Positions 9,030 to 18,024 of a stretch of 64,000 bases of DNA are shown here, in pieces. Position numbers and translations under genes: made by a program. The stretch lies in NCBI RefSeq assembly GCF_900108505.1, contig NZ_FNWU01000003.1, positions 62,001 to 126,000 on the forward strand, read 5' to 3'. This stretch comes from Halopenitus malekzadehii. GTDB taxonomy: Archaea > Halobacteriota > Halobacteria > Halobacteriales > Haloferacaceae. Under the pieces are notes generated by a model. The model did not search any database, was not told the origin of the DNA, and was given only the letters and a program-made list of their open reading frames with translations. Numbering within the stretch: position 1 is the stretch's first letter; each line of letters opens with the position of its first letter.

Positions 9030-10703
9030 CTATTCGTCCCGCCGCTCGCGCATGCTCTGCCGGGTGAACTGCGGGCGGGCGCGGATCCCCTTTCGCGAGC
9101 GGAACGACCGGTACAACGCGATCGCGAGCGGGGCCGAGAGACCGAGCGAGAGCGCCGCGAGTTCCCAGGCGTTCGCGAACGAGTAGAGGATCGTCGCGGA
9201 GAGGACGCCGACGGCCAGCAACACCGAGTAGGCGATCCGCATCGCCAGTTTGTCGAGCACGTGGGTGTCGTCCTCGATGGTGACGTTGAGGTGGACGTCG
9301 CCGCGCTCGGCCCGGTCGAGGACGCGATCGAGTTTCGGCGGAACGGTGATGAGCGATCGGGCGGTCTCCTGGATCTGATCGCCCGCTTCGGCGGCCATAT
9401 CCCGTGCGGTCTGCTCGTAGTAGCCCTCCTCGCGGAGGTAGTCGGTCGCCGTCTCGATGAAGTCGAACTCCGGATCGAGGGTGACGCAGACCCCCTCGAC
9501 CACGGTCGCGACCCGGAGCACCAGCGCGAGGTTCCGGGGCAGTCGCAGCGGGAACTCGTAGATCGTCGACTCGACCTGCTCGATGATCTGGTTCACCCGA
9601 TACTGTTCGATGTCTTCGCCGCGGGCGTCGGCGATCGCCAGCTCCATCACCTCGCCCATCACCTCACGGTCGGCCTCCGGCGAGAGGGTCCCGATCGCGA
9701 TCAGCGTGTCGAGGATCGCGTCGATGTCCTGGTTCGCGACGGCGACGTAGAACTCGACGATCTGCTCCTGTACGTACGGATCGACGCGGCCGGACATCCC
9801 GAAGTCGTAGAAGACGATCGAGCCGTCCTCGGCGACCGCGAGGTTCCCCGGGTGCGGGTCGGCGTGGAAGACGCCGTCGTCGATGATCATCCGGAGGTAC
9901 GCACGCTGGAGCGTCTCGGCGACCGCGGTCGGATCGTGGCCGGCCGCCTCCAGGTCGTCGATCCGGTCGATCTTGGTCCCCGGGATGTACTCCATCGTGA
10001 GGACGCGCTCGCCGGACGCCTCGGGATAGGCTGCGGGGATCCGGACCGAGTCGTCGTCCGCGAAGTTCCCGCGGATCTCCGCGAGCATCTCGCGCTCGCG
10101 GTCGTAGTCCATCTCCTGGCGGATCGTCTTGGCAAACTCCTCGGAGAGGTTCTCCAGCGAGAAGGCTCGCCCGCTGTCGATGAACCGCTTGACGATCGGC
10201 AGCGACCACCGGATCACGCGCAGGTCGGCGTTCACGAGCGGTTCGATCCCGGGACGGCGGACCTTGACCGCGACGGGATCCCCCTCGTAGGTGGCAGTAT
10301 ACACCTGCCCCAGGCTCGCACCGCTTATCGGGTCGGCGTCGAAGTCGTCGAAGACCGCGTCGACGGACCCGAACTCGGCCTCGAGCACCTCGCGTGCCTC
10401 CGTCCACGGCGCCGGCGGCACGTCGTCCTGGAGCTGTGAGAGGACGTCGATGTAGGCCGGCGGCAGGACGTCGGGTCGGGTCGACAGCAGCTGTCCGAGC
10501 TTGATGAACGTCGGGCCGAGCGTGAGCAGGACATCGAGCAGGGTGGCTGCGCGGTCGCGTTGTGTCTCGGCGTCGACCTCGCGGGAACCGCCGAACAGGA
10601 AGAACCGTCGTCGGTCGCGCCAGTACGCGATGATGAGCGGCGAAAAACGCCGCAGAACGACCCAAAACCGCCAGTATGCGCGGAGAGTGACCAGCGTGAT
10701 CAC
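9030..10703 (-). CDS. ABC1/UbiB (AarF)-family atypical kinase, membrane-anchored
   Basis: 557 residues from a GTG at 10703. It has the family's N-terminal KxGQ motif (FIKLGQLLSTRPDVLP, Lys68 to Gln71), the Ala/Ser-rich loop SGASLGQVYTA, an ATP-binding VAVKV lysine, HADPHPGN at residues 280-287 and YDFGMSG for metal binding. Two hydrophobic helices near the C-terminus (LAMRIAYSVLLAVGVLSATI and ELAALSLGLSAPLAIALY) anchor it. Homologues support isoprenoid-lipid or quinone biosynthesis as ATPases or kinases. The start lies 3 bp after the Hsp20 stop, so the two genes form an operon. Confidence 0.92.
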   Translation of the reverse strand: MITLVTLRAYWRFWVVLRRFSPLIIAYWRDRRRFFLFGGSREVDAETQRDRAATLLDVLLTLGPTFIKLGQLLSTRPDVLPPAYIDVLSQLQDDVPPAPWTEAREVLEAEFGSVDAVFDDFDADPISGASLGQVYTATYEGDPVAVKVRRPGIEPLVNADLRVIRWSLPIVKRFIDSGRAFSLENLSEEFAKTIRQEMDYDREREMLAEIRGNFADDDSVRIPAAYPEASGERVLTMEYIPGTKIDRIDDLEAAGHDPTAVAETLQRAYLRMIIDDGVFHADPHPGNLAVAEDGSIVFYDFGMSGRVDPYVQEQIVEFYVAVANQDIDAILDTLIAIGTLSPEADREVMGEVMELAIADARGEDIEQYRVNQIIEQVESTIYEFPLRLPRNLALVLRVATVVEGVCVTLDPEFDFIETATDYLREEGYYEQTARDMAAEAGDQIQETARSLITVPPKLDRVLDRAERGDVHLNVTIEDDTHVLDKLAMRIAYSVLLAVGVLSATILYSFANAWELAALSLGLSAPLAIALYRSFRSRKGIRARPQFTRQSMRERRDE

Positions 10704-10706
10704 CCG

Positions 10707-11063
10707 TCAGTGCTCGTCGATCGCGATCGGTTGTCCGTCGGCCGAACGACGCTTCGGAACCGTGAGCTCGAGCACGCCGCGGTCCATCGTCGCCGCCGCC
10801 TCCGAGCCGACGCCATCGGGCGGTAACGGGAGATCCACGTCGAGGAACAGCGGACGGTCCTCCCGGAGGTACCGGTAGCCGTCTGGGGTCGTCTTCTCCC
10901 GGCGAGCCTCGATGTCGATCCGACCGGACTCGGCGACGACCTCGGTCGTCTCGCTGGTCGCGCCAGGCAGGTCGACGACGAGGACGTAGGCGTCCGCCGA
11001 CTCGAGGAGGTCAGCGAACACCGCCTCGGGGAGGTCCCGAAGCGCATCGCGGAGCGCGGACAT
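10707..11063 (-). CDS. Hsp20/alpha-crystallin small heat-shock protein
   Basis: 118 residues. An alpha-crystallin domain covers most of the length: DAYVLVVDLPGATSE opens it, with YRYLREDRPLFLDVDLP and the closing MDRGVLELTVPKR. The terminal arms are short. It is a holdase-type chaperone by family. ATG 11063 was chosen for a domain-length protein; the frame continues upstream through non-protein-like sequence. It is first in a two-gene operon with the UbiB-type kinase 3 bp downstream. Confidence 0.88.
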   Translation of the reverse strand: MSALRDALRDLPEAVFADLLESADAYVLVVDLPGATSETTEVVAESGRIDIEARREKTTPDGYRYLREDRPLFLDVDLPLPPDGVGSEAAATMDRGVLELTVPKRRSADGQPIAIDEH

Positions 11064-11205
11064 ACCCACTGGTACGCGGGGGAGGTCGAAAAAGGGTGTG
11101 GTCGCGATCGGCAGACGTTCGAGGGTCACGAGATCGGGTGGATCGGTGGACCCGATGGGATCGACGCGGAGACGGCCTTTTGCCCCCCGAGCGGAAAGGG
11201 GGCGT

Positions 11206-12495
11206 ATGGACACGAAGCGACACGAGGCGGGGTTCAAGGACCGAACCCGCGTTTCGGCCGCGCGATCGACGCTGCTGGAGGCCGTTCGGAGCCACGGGCG
11301 AACCGAACGGGTCCCGGTGGGTGAGGCCGACGGGCGAACCGTCGCGGAGCCGATCACCGCACCGAGTCCGGTTCCGGGGTACGACCGGGCGGCGATGGAC
11401 GGCTACGCGGTCCGCGCCAGTGATACCTTCGGGGCAAGCGATCGGTCGCCGGCGGTACTCCGGGAAACGACCGAAACGGTCGGGCGCGAGGAGGCCGCAC
11501 GCGTCCACACCGGGAGCGATCTCCCGGCGGGCGCCGACGCCGTCGTGATGATCGAGCAGGTCGAGACCGTCGATTCGACCGACGAGATCGAGGCCTTCGA
11601 CGCTGTCGCTGAGGGGGAAAACGTCGGCGCGGCCGGCGAGGACGTCGCCGAGGGGGCACACCTCTACGACCCCGGTCACCGGCTTCGACCATCCGATCTC
11701 GGCCTCCTGAAGTCGGTCGGCCTCGAGTCGGTGCCGGTCGTCGAGCCGCCGCAGGTCGCGGTGATCCCGACCGGCGAGGAGCTCGTGCAGTCGGATCCGG
11801 ATCCGGGGGAGGTGATCGAGACGAACGGTCTCACGGTCTCCCGGCTCGTCGAGCGGTGGGGCGGTGATGCGCGGTACCACGACGTCGTCACCGACGACGA
11901 ATCGCTGCTCCGGACGGCGATCGACGACGCGATCGGGGCGGGCGCCGACGTCGTCGTCACGACCGGCGGATCGTCGGTCGGGGAGCGCGACCTCCTGCCG
12001 GAGGTGATCGACGATCTCGGCGAGGTACTCGTCCACGGGGTCGCGCTCAAACCCGGCCATCCGGTCTGTCTGGGGGCCGTGTCTGAGACGCCCGTGGTCT
12101 CGCTGCCGGGGTATCCCGTGGCCTGCATCGTCAACGCGGTGCAGTTCCTCCGGCCGGCGGTGGCGCGGTCGCTCGGCACAACGGTCGATCCCCATCCGAC
12201 GCGGCGAGCCCGACTCACCCGCAAGATCGCCAGCGAGCCCGGAACGCGGACGTTCGCTCGGGTCCGCGTCGAGGAGTCGGCCGATGGAGATGGGCAGGAA
12301 TCGGACGCCGAGAACGGGTCGGCGTCGACGTCACCGGCCGACTCGCTTCCCGAGGCGACGCCGACGCGCGCGAGCGGCTCCGGCGTGCTCTCGAGCGTCG
12401 CGCTCGCGGACGGCTGGGTCGTCGTTCCCGAGGACCGCGAGGGGATCGACGCCGGAACCGCCGTCGACGTGGAGTACTGGGAGGTGACCGAATGA
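11206..12495 (+). CDS. moeA: Molybdopterin molybdenumtransferase MoeA (first copy)
   Basis: 429 residues. It inserts molybdate (or tungstate) into adenylated molybdopterin in Moco biosynthesis. Signatures: PGYDRAAMDGYAVRASDTF near residue 60, IPTGEELV, the MoaB/Mog-like VVTTGGSSVGERDLL, HGVALKPGHPV and LPGYPVACIVNAVQFL. An acidic insert (about residues 362-390) interrupts the C-terminal MoeA domain IV. The next gene, a second MoeA, overlaps by 4 bp (ATGA), indicating translational coupling. A TTTTG-containing AT-rich box lies about 28 bp before the start. Confidence 0.93.
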   Translation: MDTKRHEAGFKDRTRVSAARSTLLEAVRSHGRTERVPVGEADGRTVAEPITAPSPVPGYDRAAMDGYAVRASDTFGASDRSPAVLRETTETVGREEAARVHTGSDLPAGADAVVMIEQVETVDSTDEIEAFDAVAEGENVGAAGEDVAEGAHLYDPGHRLRPSDLGLLKSVGLESVPVVEPPQVAVIPTGEELVQSDPDPGEVIETNGLTVSRLVERWGGDARYHDVVTDDESLLRTAIDDAIGAGADVVVTTGGSSVGERDLLPEVIDDLGEVLVHGVALKPGHPVCLGAVSETPVVSLPGYPVACIVNAVQFLRPAVARSLGTTVDPHPTRRARLTRKIASEPGTRTFARVRVEESADGDGQESDAENGSASTSPADSLPEATPTRASGSGVLSSVALADGWVVVPEDREGIDAGTAVDVEYWEVTE

Positions 12496-14549
12496 CGGAC
12501 CGCAAGGAGTTCCGCGATCTCGCGACGCCGGCGGCCGCCCACGACGCGATCGCGTCGCTCGATCTCGACCCGGGCGTCGAGGCGGTCCCGCTGTCCGACT
12601 CGCGGGGGCGGATCCTCGCCGAGCGGATCGACGCGGACCTCGACGTCCCGGGGTTCGACCGCGCCTCGATGGACGGCTACGCGGTCCGCGCCCGCGACAC
12701 CTTCGGGGCCGACGAGGCAGATCCAGTCGAACTCGAGCGCGTCGGGGCGGTCCACGCCGGGGAGGAGCCGGGCGTGGCCGTCGAGCCCGGAACGTGTGCC
12801 GAGGTCTCGACCGGCGCGGTGCTGCCCGAAGGCGCCGACGCAGTCGTGATGGTCGAACGGACCGACGTTATCGGCGGCGAGAACGATGCGAACGACGAAG
12901 ACACCCGAATCGCGGTCCGGACGTCGGTCGCACCGGGCGACCACGTGATGGTGGCCGGTGCGGACATCGCCGCGGGTGCCAGAGCGCTCGGGCCGGGGAC
13001 GCAACTGACGCCCCGCGAGATCGGCCTTCTGTCGGCGCTGGGCGTCGAAACCGTTCCGGTTCGACGGCGTCCGCGCGTCGGGATCGTCTCGACGGGCGAC
13101 GAGCTCGTCCGTCCCGGCGAGACGCTCGACAGCGCTCGGGGGCAGATCTACGACGTGAACTCGACGACGATCGCGGCCGGCGTCGAGGATGCGGGCGGCG
13201 AGCCGGTGTTGTACCCACACGCCGGCGACGACTACGACGAGATGGAGCGGTTGCTGCTCAAAGCGGCCGACGAGTGCGACCTGGTCGTCTCCTCGGGGTC
13301 GACCTCCGCGAGCGCCGTCGACGTCATCTACCGCGTGATCGAGGACCGCGGTGAGCTGCTGTTACACGGCGTCGCGGTAAAACCCGGCAAGCCGATGCTC
13401 GTCGGCCGACTCGAACGATCGTCGGACGCGAGCACGACGACTGACGCCACCACCGCGACGGACGCCGACGACGAGCGACGTGGGGAATCGGCCTACATCG
13501 GGCTGCCCGGCTACCCGGTGTCCGCGCTCACCATCTTCCGGACGTTCGTCGCGCCGGCGATCCGCGAGGCCGCCGGCCAGCCCGAACCCCGGACCGCGAC
13601 GATCGAGGGCGAGATGGCCGTCCGCGAGCGGTACGGGGAGGGGCGGCTCCGCCTGATGCCGGTCGGGCTACTCGAGCGTGACGGGCGTCTCGACCACGGA
13701 ATGACGGCGGACGGGAGCGGCGACCGTCCGCTCGTCCATCCCGTCGACAAGGGATCGGGCGCGACGACGAGCCTGGTCGAGGCCGACGGCGTGGTGGCCG
13801 TCGACCCCGATACGGACTATCTCGAGGCTGGCGAACCGGTCACCGTCCAGCTGTTCTCGCCGGACGTGCGGCCGCCAACGCTGCTCGGCGTCGGCGAGGA
13901 CGATCCGGCGCTCAACCGGCTGCTCGACCGGATCGATCGGCCGCGATACCTGCCGGTCGGAACCCGAGAGGGACTCCGACGGCTGCGTGACGGACTGCCG
14001 GACGTCGCCGTCGCAGCCGGACCGATCGACCGGGACGTCGAGGCCGTCTCGCTCGGCGGCTGGACACGCGAGTGGGGGCTGATCGTGCCCGCGGGAAATC
14101 CCGCGGACGTGACGGAACTGGCCGACCTCGTGGACCGGGAGGTACGGTTCGTGAATCGGGGGACGGACTCGGGATTGCGAGCGAGTCTTGACGACGCACT
14201 CGAGGACCTCGCGGCGGAGCGAGGGACCGACCGCAGGGAGCTGGCGGACGCGATCGACGGCTACGACCTGACGGTTCGCGCCTTCGAGAGCCCGGCGCGG
14301 CGAGTGCTCGCGGGAGAAGCGGACGTCGGCCTCGGACTTCGGACGACGGCGGAGCGGCTCGGAACCGGATTCTGCCCGCTCGGCGTCCAGGACGTTCGGG
14401 TGCTCGCGAACGCTGAGCGGACCGATACGGACGGGGTGTGCGCCCTCCGTGAGGCGCTCGACGACGTGCTCGGCGGCGCGGGCGGGGAGACATCGTCCGT
14501 TCTCGATGGCCTCGCGGGGTACGACGGCGGAACCGACGGAGAGCTCTAG
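12492..14549 (+). CDS. moeA: MoeA with C-terminal periplasmic-binding-protein-like domain
   Basis: 685 residues. Residues 1 to about 440 are a complete MoeA (PGFDRASMDGYAVRARDTFG, VSTGDELVRPGE, VVSSGSTSASAVDV, HGVAVKPGKP, LPGYPVSALTIFR). About 230 further residues form a PBP-like/ModE-substrate-type domain (LPVGTREGLRRLRDGLPDVAV and GLIVPAGNPADVTELADLVD), seen in archaeal and clostridial MoeA fusions and presumed to sense molybdate or a Moco precursor. It overlaps the upstream moeA by 4 bp. Two MoeA paralogues are common in archaea, perhaps for Mo versus W selection, but the split of roles here is inference. Confidence 0.92.
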   Translation: MTDRKEFRDLATPAAAHDAIASLDLDPGVEAVPLSDSRGRILAERIDADLDVPGFDRASMDGYAVRARDTFGADEADPVELERVGAVHAGEEPGVAVEPGTCAEVSTGAVLPEGADAVVMVERTDVIGGENDANDEDTRIAVRTSVAPGDHVMVAGADIAAGARALGPGTQLTPREIGLLSALGVETVPVRRRPRVGIVSTGDELVRPGETLDSARGQIYDVNSTTIAAGVEDAGGEPVLYPHAGDDYDEMERLLLKAADECDLVVSSGSTSASAVDVIYRVIEDRGELLLHGVAVKPGKPMLVGRLERSSDASTTTDATTATDADDERRGESAYIGLPGYPVSALTIFRTFVAPAIREAAGQPEPRTATIEGEMAVRERYGEGRLRLMPVGLLERDGRLDHGMTADGSGDRPLVHPVDKGSGATTSLVEADGVVAVDPDTDYLEAGEPVTVQLFSPDVRPPTLLGVGEDDPALNRLLDRIDRPRYLPVGTREGLRRLRDGLPDVAVAAGPIDRDVEAVSLGGWTREWGLIVPAGNPADVTELADLVDREVRFVNRGTDSGLRASLDDALEDLAAERGTDRRELADAIDGYDLTVRAFESPARRVLAGEADVGLGLRTTAERLGTGFCPLGVQDVRVLANAERTDTDGVCALREALDDVLGGAGGETSSVLDGLAGYDGGTDGEL

Positions 14550-14586
14550 GCCGCAGGGCGAGGACCGGGAGCGACGGGACCGACGC

Positions 14587-14979
14587 TCACTCCCGCGGAA
14601 CGGCGACGACCGGACGATCGGCGTCGGCGAGGATCCGTCGAGCGACGCTGCCGAACAGGGCCTCCTCGACCGGCGATCGGTCGCGCAACGAGATCACGAT
14701 CTCGTCGGCGCCGAACGACTCGGCGGCGGCACGGACGTCCTCGGCGGGGTCGTTGCCGCGAACGAACTGATGGGTCTCGACGGTCGCGGCCGCGAGCCTG
14801 ACGGCGACGACGTTGAGTGCCTCCTCGCCGTCCCGGACGTCCCGAGCGCTCGTGTCGTCGCCGCCGAGCAGGGAGTTGACGGCGTGAACGGTGTCGTCGG
14901 CATCGACCCGATCGGCCAGATAGTCACAGCTCGCGGCGCTGGCGTGAACCGAGTTCGTGGGACACAGGAAGGTGGTCAC
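14587..14979 (-). CDS. Universal stress protein (UspA family)
   Basis: 130 residues. It ends in the usual Usp nucleotide-loop region (VEEALFGSVARRILADADRP then VVAVP), and a central beta-alpha segment (GADEIVISLRDRSPV) fits the fold. The glycine-rich ATP-binding loop is only partly preserved, as SRDRSPVEEALFGS-like, so ATP binding is uncertain. It is convergent with the MoeA-PBP gene. Confidence 0.78.
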   Translation of the reverse strand: MTTFLCPTNSVHASAASCDYLADRVDADDTVHAVNSLLGGDDTSARDVRDGEEALNVVAVRLAAATVETHQFVRGNDPAEDVRAAAESFGADEIVISLRDRSPVEEALFGSVARRILADADRPVVAVPRE

Positions 14980-15042
14980 GACTCGGATCCGTCGCCGAGC
15001 CCGCTTAACCGTTTCCGCGGGTGGGTCCCGGCTCGGCCGCCG

Positions 15043-15396
15043 TCACTCCTCGGGCAAGTCGTCGGCCGAAGTCGGCACCTCCTCGACCTGGCCGGCCAAC
15101 GTGGCCGCGTCGCCCGCGACCGTCGACGGGTCGACGCCCGCCTCGTTGGAGACGAGCCGGAGATGGGCGGCAAGCAACGCGAGCGGTTGCAGCGCCTCCT
15201 GTTCGCGATCGTCGGCGTGCTGTGAGAAGGTCGTCTCGACCTCGCCGTCCCGAACGACGCCCGCAAAGAGCGCGTCGACGTCCGCATCGAGAAGGTCGCG
15301 TGCGTGTTCGACCTCGCGTGCGAACGCATCGTCGTCCGTCGCGGCATCCGTCTCGCCGTCGTCATCGACTCCGTCGCCGGCATCGGGCGTGGGCAT
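15043..15396 (-). CDS. Hypothetical acidic helical protein
   Basis: 117 residues, no recognised family. An acidic N-terminus (about 25 residues) is followed by helices rich in Asp, Glu, Ala and Leu (FAREVEHARDLLDADVDALF and LQPLALLAAHLRLVSNEAG). There are no cysteines or membrane segments. The start MPTPDAGD was chosen because upstream sequence in the frame is basic and unlike haloarchaeal protein. It lies between the Usp and Rieske genes, all on the minus strand; no function can be inferred. Confidence 0.6.
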   Translation of the reverse strand: MPTPDAGDGVDDDGETDAATDDDAFAREVEHARDLLDADVDALFAGVVRDGEVETTFSQHADDREQEALQPLALLAAHLRLVSNEAGVDPSTVAGDAATLAGQVEEVPTSADDLPEE

Positions 15397-15493
15397 ACCG
15401 ATCGGTGGCGGGCGAGAGGACAAAAGGGCGCGGGTCGGGCGGAGCGTGGGCCTGGAGGCTGGCCGATCGGGGCCACCCGAATCGACGTCGACG

Positions 15494-16330
15494 TCAGTTC
15501 GGGCGCGGGCGCGCAATGAACAGCGTCTGGACGATGTTGAACGGGTCGTACACCGACTGGTGACACTGACAGTAGACGCCGTCGGCGGCGTCATAGCGGG
15601 AAGACTCCTCGTTCTTTTTGTACCCCGGAACACAGCAGAAATGGGTACAGACGTTGAGCCAGGCGAGGAAGCCGTTCTCCGTCGAGGCGGCAAGCCACTC
15701 GTCCTCCTGTGCCGCCTCCTCGATCAGCGGCGATCGAATGACCGTCGCTGTGAGCGTGTCCTCCGCGTCCTGGGACCGCCAGTTCGCGCTTGCAGGTTTG
15801 CCCATTCCATCCTGTCCGATGCCGTTACCCCACTCCTCGTAGTCGTCGAAGGAGTCGACGTGGAGCTGTTCGCCGGTTTCGTACTCCTCGCTTTGCCAGT
15901 CGTAGCCGCCGGGGGCGGACCGAAAGAGGTTGTCGGACTCGTACTCGGGCTGGATGTTCTCATACCCCTCCATCCCGCAGTACTGGAACCACTCGCCGGA
16001 GTAGGTCACGTCGCCCGCCATATCCTCCTGGGCGACGGTGATCTCGACGCCGTTTTGGGTGATCGTCGTCACTTCCGGCCACTTTCCGCGGAGGTAGCCG
16101 TCATCGGTGATCTCGATCGGGATCTGGGGCATCCCACGAGGGGCCGGGCCACCGGTGAGCTCGATGGCCATCGCGGTCGTCTGCCCACCGCCCGTCCCGG
16201 TGGAACTCGTCAGGGAGTTAACCGTCGCTGATCCCGTCGCGCCGACGCCCGCGAGGGCGCCTCCGCCGACGACGCCTTTCACGAACCGTCGTCGTCCGGA
16301 CTCGGGTGGGTACTTATCATCCGCGCTCAT
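15494..16330 (-). CDS. Rieske [2Fe-2S] protein, Tat-exported
   Basis: 278 residues. The N-terminus carries a twin-arginine motif (SGRRRFVKGVV) and a hydrophobic stretch, so it is probably a Tat-inserted, membrane-anchored subunit. The cluster-binding boxes are CTHFCCVPGY (Cys228, His230) and CQCHQSVYDPF (Cys254, His257). Cys233 and Cys256 fit the stabilising disulfide of cytochrome bc-type Rieske proteins. The family transfers electrons from quinol to halocyanin-like carriers. No cytochrome b gene is adjacent, which is unusual for a bc subunit; it may partner with a distant complex. Confidence 0.9.
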   Translation of the reverse strand: MSADDKYPPESGRRRFVKGVVGGGALAGVGATGSATVNSLTSSTGTGGGQTTAMAIELTGGPAPRGMPQIPIEITDDGYLRGKWPEVTTITQNGVEITVAQEDMAGDVTYSGEWFQYCGMEGYENIQPEYESDNLFRSAPGGYDWQSEEYETGEQLHVDSFDDYEEWGNGIGQDGMGKPASANWRSQDAEDTLTATVIRSPLIEEAAQEDEWLAASTENGFLAWLNVCTHFCCVPGYKKNEESSRYDAADGVYCQCHQSVYDPFNIVQTLFIARPRPN

Positions 16331-16455
16331 ACGCGAAACCTCGCTCGCGCCGGTGAAAAGCGTGACGAACCGCCCGCCACGTCACCGGCTGTCCTGACAC
16401 GGCCGTACACGCGCTTTCTGAATACAGTTAAAAGGGTGCGGCCGGTAGCGTCCGT

Positions 16456-17079
16456 ATGTTCGAGGACCGGCCAAATCGCGACGCGGAAGTCGTTCTCGTC
16501 GGGCGGTCGAACGTCGGGAAGTCGACGGTGATGCGGGAGCTAACCGGCCACGACGTCTCGACCGGCGGGAAGCCGGGCGTCACGCGCCAACCGAACCACT
16601 TCGACTGGACGGCACAGGACTTCATGTTCACCGACCTTCCCGGGTTCGGCTTCATGTCCGGCGTCAAGGACGAGCGGCGAGAGCAGATACAGACCGACAT
16701 CGTCCACTATCTCGAGGAGTATGCGGACCACATCCTGGCCGGCGTACTCGTGCTGGACGGCAACAGCGCGGTGGAGATCATCGACCGCCACGCGGACCGC
16801 GGCGAGGTGCCACACGACGTCGAGATGTTCGGGTTCCTCCGGGAGGTCGGGATCGAGCCGATCGTCGCCGTCAACAAGATGGACAAGGTCGACGACGAGG
16901 ACGAGCGGCTGAACGCGATCTGTGACCGGCTCGGGGTCTACCCGCCCTGGCAGCAGTGGCAGGGGGAGACGATCGCGCCGATCTGCGCCAAACGGGGCTC
17001 GATGGAGCCGCTGTATGAGTGCCTGCGAACCCGGTTTCACGAGGCGAAGCGTGACGACCTCCTCGGGTTCGTGAGCTGA
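16456..17079 (+). CDS. engB: GTP-binding protein EngB/YsxC
   Basis: 207 residues. P-loop GTPase with G1 GRSNVGKST (residues 16-24), G3 DLPGFGF, G4 NKMD and G5 near CAKRGS. The family assists large ribosomal subunit assembly. The G2 region [14 protein letters not shown] is typical. The start at 16456 lies about 27 bp after a GTTAAAAG box, consistent with leaderless expression. It converges with the FNT transporter gene 21 bp away. Confidence 0.92.
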   Translation: MFEDRPNRDAEVVLVGRSNVGKSTVMRELTGHDVSTGGKPGVTRQPNHFDWTAQDFMFTDLPGFGFMSGVKDERREQIQTDIVHYLEEYADHILAGVLVLDGNSAVEIIDRHADRGEVPHDVEMFGFLREVGIEPIVAVNKMDKVDDEDERLNAICDRLGVYPPWQQWQGETIAPICAKRGSMEPLYECLRTRFHEAKRDDLLGFVS

Positions 17080-17100
17080 GACCGTCCGTCGATCGTCCGG

Positions 17101-17877
17101 TCAGTTTCCGCCGCGAACGACGTGTCCGTACTTCAGCAGCGCGACGAACACCCCGCCGCCGACGAGGTTCCCGACGGTCGCCAACGAGAGGAACGCGAGG
17201 TAGTCGAGAACGGAGATCGACGGCGACATAAACACGCCGAAGAGGACCTCCACGTTGCCCGCGATCGAGTGCGGGAGATGCAGGATCCCGATGGTCGCGG
17301 TCACGATCCAGATGATGAGGATCCGGCTCGTCGTCTCCTGTGCGGCCGTGATCAGCCAGGCGAGCAGCCCCATCAACCATCCGGCGAAGACCCCGGCGAC
17401 GAACAGCCAGCCGAGGTCGTGCGTGACGAGTTTGAGCGCGATCGCCTCGAAGGCGGCCGGCGTCACCACGCCGAGCCCGGGCATCAAAAGCACCGCGAGC
17501 AGGGTGAACAGGAACCCGCCGACGACGTTTCCGACGTACACGAGCCCCCACAACCGAAGCAACCCACGTATCGACGCCTGACCGTCCAGCACCGGAACCA
17601 CCGCCAGTGTGGTGTGTTCGGTGAACAGCTCGGAGCGACCCAGGATGACGAAGACGAAGCCGACCGAATACGCACTGGCGAGCAGCAACTCGGTGGCGAG
17701 ATCGCCGAACCCGCCCGCCGAAAGCGTGAGAATTGTCGCCATCAGCAATGGGCCGAAGCCGATGTCGAGCCCCGCCGAGATCCCCGAGAGCAGCAGTCCC
17801 GATCGCTCCCGGTTGATTTCGTGCAGACCGCTCTCGATCAGCGAATCGAGGACGTCCCGGGTCGGTTTCTGCTCCAT
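17101..17877 (-). CDS. Formate/nitrite transporter (FNT) family protein
   Basis: 258 residues with about six hydrophobic helices. Family features include the N-terminal SGISAGLDIGFGPLL helix, GRSELFTEHTTLAVVPVLDG (the Omega-loop region), GLVYVGNVVGGFLF and the closing LATVGNLVGGGVFVALLKYG. The channel exports or imports monovalent acids such as formate, nitrite or hydrosulfide; the substrate cannot be decided from sequence. ATG 17877 gives MEQKPTRDVLDSL, a plausible cytoplasmic N-terminus; the longer upstream frame is not credible protein. Confidence 0.88.
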   Translation of the reverse strand: MEQKPTRDVLDSLIESGLHEINRERSGLLLSGISAGLDIGFGPLLMATILTLSAGGFGDLATELLLASAYSVGFVFVILGRSELFTEHTTLAVVPVLDGQASIRGLLRLWGLVYVGNVVGGFLFTLLAVLLMPGLGVVTPAAFEAIALKLVTHDLGWLFVAGVFAGWLMGLLAWLITAAQETTSRILIIWIVTATIGILHLPHSIAGNVEVLFGVFMSPSISVLDYLAFLSLATVGNLVGGGVFVALLKYGHVVRGGN

Positions 17878-18024
17878 CACGGCCGTGTTGGTTGCGTCGC
17901 GGTCGGACACGAGGGAGGCTCTCCCATCTCGGACATCGACCCGCCGGTATGCAAACGTTTCCCCGCGACGATACGGTCGATCACCGATCCCAACCACTAT
18001 GCCGGTCGACGCCACGGATGAGGT

